DNA of 10,053 nt. Source: Marinobacter sp. Its GTDB lineage: Bacteria; Pseudomonadota; Gammaproteobacteria; Pseudomonadales; Oleiphilaceae. The notes under the pieces are model-generated. The model did no database searches, was not told the origin of the DNA, and saw only the letters and a program-made list of their open reading frames with translations. Below are positions 5,477 through 10,053 of this stretch, piece after piece (position 1 is the first letter of the stretch; each line of letters begins with the position of its first letter). The position numbers were made by a program, and so were the translations under genes. The stretch spans positions 1-10,053 of the forward strand of contig JAEPMM010000087.1 of assembly GCA_017643965.1 (NCBI GenBank), written 5' to 3'.

Positions 5477-8400
5477 ATGACCTCCAAGACCACTCGGCGC
5501 CAGAGCATCTCCTGGCGCTCCACCATGATTCCCCTGGCTGCGGCCATGCTGTTGCTGTCCGGCTGTTTCGGCGGCAGCGGCGGCTCGTCGGAGTCCGCGG
5601 CGGCCAGCGACAGCTCCGGCAATAATGACGTCGCCGGCGACCAGATCGAGCGGTTCAGCGAAGGGCGTACCTTCCGGGTCGAAGCCGGGCCGGACGCCAC
5701 CCACGACATGGTCAATGCCATGATTCAGCTGCGCCCCGGCGACACCCTCGCCTTCGGCTGCGGCTTCATTGAGCTGAATCACGGCCTGCTGATCCAGGCC
5801 ACCGAGGACGTGCTGATCAAGGGCTGCGGCAAGGACAGCACGGTATTGTCGTTCCGCAACAGCGATAACGTGACCGGCCTGGAAGCCCTCAACGTACGCG
5901 GCATCACCGTGCAGGACCTGACCATTGCGGACTCCCCGGGCGACGCTTTCAAACTCAAAGGGGTGAAGTGGGGCACCCTGCTTAACGTGCGCGCCATCTG
6001 GTCCGGCGGCGGCGAGCCGATCACCGCCAGCAACTACAGCGAGCGTTTGCAGGTGCAATGCACCAGCCCGCCGTTCAACGAGGGCGACCCCACCCCGGAT
6101 TACATTCCCAGTTCCGCCAGCGGGCGCTATGGCATCTACCCGGTGGAGTCCGAGAACATTCTGGTGGATAACTCCGAATCCATCGGTGCCTCCGACGCCG
6201 GCATCTATGTGGGCCAGACCAACACCGCCATTATCCGCAACAGCCGCGCGCTGTATAACGTCATGGGGTTCGAGATCGAAAACGTTCAGGGCGGGGAATA
6301 CGACAGCAACCTGGCCGAGTGCAACACCGGGGGATTCCTGATCTACGATCTGGAAAACATCACCCAGTACGGCGATACCTCGGTAATGCTGGGCAACGTG
6401 GCCCGCAACAACAACACCTACAACTTTGCCCACAGTGGCCTGGTGTCCGCGGTGCCCAGGGGTACCGGCCTGATCACCCTCGGCTACGACAACATCGAGG
6501 TGTTCAACAATACCTTCGAGGATCACAGCACCGCCGCGGTCATCTACACCAGCTACGAGCTGATCGACGGCAAGAACAAAACCTCGGACAAGAAACTGGA
6601 CCCCTACACCGAGGGCTTGCACATCCACAACAACGTGATGCGCAATTCCGGCTACGACCTGCCGCCGCCCAACTTCGAGAAAGTGCTGCTGGAAGGTGAG
6701 GTGGAGACCATACTGCCCACCCTGATCGGCCTGAAGAACATCACCAACCCGGGCAAAGGTGCCCACATCATCTGGGATGGTCTGCTGGACGCGCTGGACA
6801 CGGACTGCCCCTACCCGGTGGACGCCAACGGTGACCCGGTGCCGGCGGATGCCAGCGGCAAGCCCATCCACACCAACGAGCACCCGAACCCGGCCTGCCA
6901 CTACAACGCCTACAAATTCGACGCCAATGGCCAGCGCAAGTTGCCGCAGTGGGGTTCATGCTTCCATGACAACGAGCTGGCGGACGCACGCCAGGCCTAC
7001 ACGCAATTCCACGGCACCCAGGGGCTGGCAAGGGGTCTGGCCCAGAAACAGCAAGACAGCAGCATTCTCAGTCTGGAATGCCTGCAGTCGGTGCTGGAGG
7101 GCTTGACCGGCGTGGTCGCCGACACCGACCAGTCGGTGCACGATTGCCAGGCCCGCTTCGGCAAGGTGCTGCCGCCGCTGCCCAGGGTGCAGATTCCGCC
7201 GTTCGAACCCAGCGGCACCGTTGACCCGGCCCCCAGCGAAGACTTCATCAACCGCCTCTGCAGCCAGGGTGGTAAGCCCGGCAGCGTCAACCGGGCGGCG
7301 CTGGAGGTGAACTGCCCAACGCTCGACCAGTACAACCTGTTCGCCGATGCCCGCGACCCCCGCAGCACCCCCAACGACGGCGGCGTACCCTACGTGCTCA
7401 ACACCAGACTGTTCTCCGACTACGCCACCAAGTACCGGGTTGCCTTCGTGCCGCCAGGCACCAAGGCGGTGTACGTGGATGGTCAGGGCGGCAGCAACGT
7501 CAACGGCACCATCCACTTCCCCACCGGTACGGTGATCGCCAAGACCTTTGCCTTTACCGATGAAAGCACGGGCACCGAGGAACTGGTGGAAACCCGCCTG
7601 CTGATCAAGCGGGTCAGTGAGAGTGGCAAGGCGTTCTGGGACGGCCCCAGCTACATCTGGGAGCAGGACAGCAGCGGCCAGCCGGTGGCAAAACTGGCGC
7701 TGGGCGGTGGCACCCGCGCGGTGAGCTGGCACTATCAGGACGACATCACCGGCGAGTTAATGGCCGGCAGTACCGACAACTATGCGGTGCCCAACGCCAA
7801 TCAGTGCATTACCTGCCACAGTAACGACGATGTGGAATCCGGCAGTGCCCCCATTGGCCCGAAACCCCGCAACCTGAACCGCGCCTACGCACCGGAATCG
7901 GCGTTCATGGGTACCCGCGGACAGGGCGGTTTCCCGCGGGTCAACCAGCTCCGCTACTGGCAGGAGCAGGGCATTCTCACCAACGTGCCGGACCTGCAGA
8001 TTGACGGCCGCGGCGTTGCCACCAACATCGAGCGCCTGCCGCACTGGAACCTGGCCGGCGACAGCGGTGAACCCGCCGGCTCCGATGCCGATGTGGAAGC
8101 CCGTCTGCGGGCCTACCTGGAAGTGAACTGCCAGCACTGCCACAACGACCGCGGCGCCGCCTCCAACACCGGGTACTACCTGGATCACTACCGCGAACTG
8201 GACGCCGGCTACGGCATCTGCAAGAAACCCACCGCCACCGGCGGTGGCTCCTGTGGCCGCCAGCACATTGTGGTACCGGGGGATGCCGACAGCTCGATTC
8301 TGGCGTGCCGGGTGGAAGACAGCAGCGATCCGCAACGACGCATGCCGCCCATCGCCCGCAGTGTCACCCACACCGAGGGCGTGGAGCTGATCAGCTACTG

Positions 8401-8479
8401 GATCAACCAGGTGGTGACCAACGACTACGCCAACGGCGATGCCTGCGGCAATGGCAGTATTTTCCAGTCCCTGAACTGA
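5477..8479 (+). CDS. Fused parallel beta-helix / diheme cytochrome c lipoprotein (TIGR03805 + SO2930/HNE_0200-type)
   Basis: This 1000-residue exported lipoprotein has the lipobox L27-S28-G29-C30 and a Ser/Gly-rich linker. Residues about 60-420 are a right-handed parallel beta-helix with repeated turns (GLEALNVRGITVQDLTI, ENILVDNSESIGASDAGIYVG, NTAIIRNSRALYNVMGFEIE, NIEVFNNTFEDH, GLHIHNNVMRNSG). A proline-rich linker at about 563-590 leads to a cytochrome part beginning near LEVNCPTLDQYNLF, with the block VPYVLNTRLFSDYATKYR at 637. Heme-binding CxxCH motifs are C777-ITC-H781 and C885-QHC-H889; M956 in RRMPPI is the probable sixth ligand of the second heme. The two halves correspond to families I know as adjacent genes of unknown function, sometimes fused. 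A role in periplasmic or surface electron transfer linked to a bound polymer is conceivable but unproven. Start: AAGGAA lies six bases before the ATG. At least ten cysteines lie outside the heme motifs, suggesting disulfides. Confidence 0.88.
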   Translation: MTSKTTRRQSISWRSTMIPLAAAMLLLSGCFGGSGGSSESAAASDSSGNNDVAGDQIERFSEGRTFRVEAGPDATHDMVNAMIQLRPGDTLAFGCGFIELNHGLLIQATEDVLIKGCGKDSTVLSFRNSDNVTGLEALNVRGITVQDLTIADSPGDAFKLKGVKWGTLLNVRAIWSGGGEPITASNYSERLQVQCTSPPFNEGDPTPDYIPSSASGRYGIYPVESENILVDNSESIGASDAGIYVGQTNTAIIRNSRALYNVMGFEIENVQGGEYDSNLAECNTGGFLIYDLENITQYGDTSVMLGNVARNNNTYNFAHSGLVSAVPRGTGLITLGYDNIEVFNNTFEDHSTAAVIYTSYELIDGKNKTSDKKLDPYTEGLHIHNNVMRNSGYDLPPPNFEKVLLEGEVETILPTLIGLKNITNPGKGAHIIWDGLLDALDTDCPYPVDANGDPVPADASGKPIHTNEHPNPACHYNAYKFDANGQRKLPQWGSCFHDNELADARQAYTQFHGTQGLARGLAQKQQDSSILSLECLQSVLEGLTGVVADTDQSVHDCQARFGKVLPPLPRVQIPPFEPSGTVDPAPSEDFINRLCSQGGKPGSVNRAALEVNCPTLDQYNLFADARDPRSTPNDGGVPYVLNTRLFSDYATKYRVAFVPPGTKAVYVDGQGGSNVNGTIHFPTGTVIAKTFAFTDESTGTEELVETRLLIKRVSESGKAFWDGPSYIWEQDSSGQPVAKLALGGGTRAVSWHYQDDITGELMAGSTDNYAVPNANQCITCHSNDDVESGSAPIGPKPRNLNRAYAPESAFMGTRGQGGFPRVNQLRYWQEQGILTNVPDLQIDGRGVATNIERLPHWNLAGDSGEPAGSDADVEARLRAYLEVNCQHCHNDRGAASNTGYYLDHYRELDAGYGICKKPTATGGGSCGRQHIVVPGDADSSILACRVEDSSDPQRRMPPIARSVTHTEGVELISYWINQVVTNDYANGDACGNGSIFQSLN

Positions 8480-8483
8480 GCCC

Positions 8484-8524
8484 ACCGGGGTCGCCGCGCC
8501 TGGTGGAGGCCCCGGTTTCTCTCC
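8484..8524 (+). terminator. Probable rho-independent terminator after the lipoprotein operon
   Basis: ACCGGGG (8484-8490) pairs perfectly with CCCCGGT (8510-8516), extended inward by a G-U and a C-G pair, and is followed by TTTCTCTC. It begins four bases after the stop codon of the cytochrome fusion gene. The loop is long (15 bases) and the T-run is interrupted, so strength is uncertain. Confidence 0.5.
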
Positions 8525-8553
8525 CGCCGCTCGTGGCCCTCGGCCGCTGCCAC

Positions 8554-8562
8554 TGCTATATT
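8554..8562 (+). promoter_or_regulatory. Extended -10 promoter for the CBS/DUF294 gene
   Basis: TGC followed by TATATT (8557-8562) is an extended -10 element with five of six consensus bases. No convincing -35 hexamer lies 16-18 bases upstream, which is common for extended -10 promoters. A start near 8569 would give a leader of about 38 bases. Confidence 0.45.
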
Positions 8563-8606
8563 GCTCCGTGAGAACGCCATACCCGCCGGCCTTTCAGGGA
8601 GATTTC

Positions 8607-10053
8607 ATGCAGGCAGAACTGATCGATATCCGCAATCATCTGATCCGGCATGCGCCGTTCGACGAACTGCCGGACGAGATGCTCGACAGGGTGGTGGCCA
8701 GCATCGAAATTGCCTATTACCGCGCTGGCACCGACATCCTCGAATTCGGCCAGCGCAACAACTGGCTGTACTACATCCGCAGCGGGGCGGTGGAGATCTA
8801 CCGGCGCTCCGGCGAGCTGTACAACCGGATCACCGAGGGTGACATCTTCGGCCAGTTCGGTCTGCTGATGAACAAGACCGTGCGTTTCCCGGCCAGAGCC
8901 ATTGAAGACTGCCTGGTCTACCGGATTCCCGACCAGGTGTTCCAGTACCTGTGGGAACACGACGAGACCTTTGCCGACTACGTGGAGATTGAAGATCGCA
9001 GCCGCCTGCGGTCTGCTCTCTCCCGCCGTGAGAAATCCAACGAGCTGATGACCTCACGGGTGACCCGGCTGATTTCCCGGGCACCGGTGTCGGCACCCTG
9101 CACCGTGCGCCTGCAGGAAGCCGCCCGCATCATGACCGAACAGGGCGTTTCGGCGCTGTTGCTGATGGATGAGGAAGGCGAACGGCCCAGGCTGAAAGGC
9201 ATCATCACCGACCGCGATCTGCGCACCCGCGCCGTTACCGAAGCCCTGCCTTCGGAAACCCCGGTCAGCGAGATCATGAGCGCGGGGCTGATCGTCACCA
9301 AGGCCCAGAGCTTTATCTTCGAGGCCATGCTCACCATGCTGCACAACAACGTGCACCACCTGCCGGTGATGGATAACGACGAGGTACGGGGCGTGATTGC
9401 CCTTGCCGATATCGTTAAGTACGAGAGCCAGAGCAGCCTGTATCTGGTGGGCAACATCTACCACCAGAACGACATCAAGGGGCTGAAAAAGATCAGCCGC
9501 GATGTGCGCGACAGTTTCGTGCGCATGGTTAACGAAGACGCCAATTCCCACATGATCGGCAGTGCCATGGCCGGGATCGGCCGCAGCTTCACCCAGCGTC
9601 TGCTGGCGTTGGGGGAAGAGAAATTCGGGCCACCCCCGGTGCCTTACTGCTTCATGGCGCTGGGTTCCATGGCGCGGGATGAACAGCTGGTGGTGACCGA
9701 CCAGGACAACGCCATGATCCTGGACGACAGTTTTGTACCGGAAGAACACGACGCCTATTTCCTGGCGCTGGCCAAGTTTGTCAGCGACGGCCTGGATGCC
9801 TGTGGCTACACCTACTGCACCGGCGACATCATGGCCACCAACCAGAAGTGGCGGCAACCGCTGAAAGTCTGGAAGACCTATTTCACCAACTGGATCCAGG
9901 AACCCAGCGCCGAAGCCCTGCTTAACAGCAACATCTTCTTCGATCTTGACGGCATCTACGGCGAAAACGAATTTGCCGAGCAGCTCAAGACGCTGGTGGC
10001 CGAACAGGCCAGCGGCAGCCAGCGCTTCCTCGCGCTGCTGGCCCGCAACGCCC
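8607..10053 (+). CDS. cNMP-binding-like / CBS pair / DUF294 nucleotidyltransferase signalling protein (3' end beyond window)
   Basis: The first 482 codons of a cytosolic regulatory protein are present; relatives are about 620-640 residues long. Residues about 15-130 form a cyclic-nucleotide-binding fold (ILEFGQRNNWLYYIRSGAVEIY, then GDIFGQFGLL). Residues about 150-275 form two CBS domains (ALLLMDEEGE...GIITDRDLRTRAV; VHHLPVMDNDEVRGVIALADIV). From about 310 comes the DUF294 GlnD-like nucleotidyltransferase domain with G353-S354-M-A-R357-D-E359-Q and the acidic pair D365/D367 (TDQDNA), which suggests an intact catalytic site. The phosphate-binding cassette is unusual: Q83 stands where CAP has the ribose-binding glutamate, although R93 is kept. 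The physiological target is unknown; related genes often neighbour an exonuclease-like gene and acetate/solute transport genes. AGGGAG lies five bases before the ATG, supporting the start. Confidence 0.9.
   Translation, partial: MQAELIDIRNHLIRHAPFDELPDEMLDRVVASIEIAYYRAGTDILEFGQRNNWLYYIRSGAVEIYRRSGELYNRITEGDIFGQFGLLMNKTVRFPARAIEDCLVYRIPDQVFQYLWEHDETFADYVEIEDRSRLRSALSRREKSNELMTSRVTRLISRAPVSAPCTVRLQEAARIMTEQGVSALLLMDEEGERPRLKGIITDRDLRTRAVTEALPSETPVSEIMSAGLIVTKAQSFIFEAMLTMLHNNVHHLPVMDNDEVRGVIALADIVKYESQSSLYLVGNIYHQNDIKGLKKISRDVRDSFVRMVNEDANSHMIGSAMAGIGRSFTQRLLALGEEKFGPPPVPYCFMALGSMARDEQLVVTDQDNAMILDDSFVPEEHDAYFLALAKFVSDGLDACGYTYCTGDIMATNQKWRQPLKVWKTYFTNWIQEPSAEALLNSNIFFDLDGIYGENEFAEQLKTLVAEQASGSQRFLALLARNA

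Noticed and set aside
5408..6901. A 497-codon open frame on the minus strand
   Set aside because: It is antisense to the beta-helix part of a clearly real gene; its Val/Gly/His-rich composition is typical of the reverse frame of GC-rich coding DNA, and it has no recognisable domain.
9054..9857. A 267-codon open frame on the minus strand
   Set aside because: It overlaps the CBS and DUF294 domains of the plus-strand gene and shows only shadow-frame composition.

Overview
The window reads as chromosomal DNA of a GC-rich gammaproteobacterium. Gene content, codon use and an intergenic inverted-repeat element at about 318-428 all resemble Marinobacter or a close relative; this is inferred from memory of such genomes, not from a search. 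All the large genes look intact and host-like, and there is no IS, tRNA, rRNA or CRISPR array.

Left part (1-2751): late cobalamin (vitamin B12) genes. The 5' end of cbiB/cobD (minus strand, cut by the window edge) is divergent from a cobT-cobC pair on the plus strand. A minus-strand cobU meets cobC tail to tail with 6 bp between the stop codons. These genes cover aminopropanol attachment to the corrin ring (CbiB), adenosylcobinamide activation to GDP-cobinamide (CobU), alpha-ribazole-phosphate formation (CobT) and its dephosphorylation (CobC). The final joining enzyme, cobS, is not in the window. The cbiB-cobT gap holds a 23-bp perfect inverted repeat around a core with short repeated motifs.

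Middle part (2752-8479): a regulatory gap followed by a two-gene operon. The gap carries an excellent CRP/Vfr site and, just before the first gene, a perfect 7-bp hairpin with a GCAA loop. The first gene encodes an 824-residue lipoprotein whose C-terminal two thirds matches the peptidase M19 (membrane dipeptidase) fold at nearly every catalytic position, with one altered metal-ligand position. Its N-terminal region contains a duplicated beta-rich unit. The second gene encodes a 1000-residue lipoprotein that joins a parallel beta-helix domain to a diheme cytochrome c domain of the SO2930/HNE_0200 type. These two families are usually encoded as neighbouring genes and their function is unknown. 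This exported operon, predicted to be under cAMP control, is the most interesting part of the window. A probable terminator follows it.

Right part (8540-10053): an extended -10 promoter and the 5' part of a signalling protein with a cyclic-nucleotide-binding fold, paired CBS domains and a DUF294/GlnD-like nucleotidyltransferase domain. It runs off the right edge.
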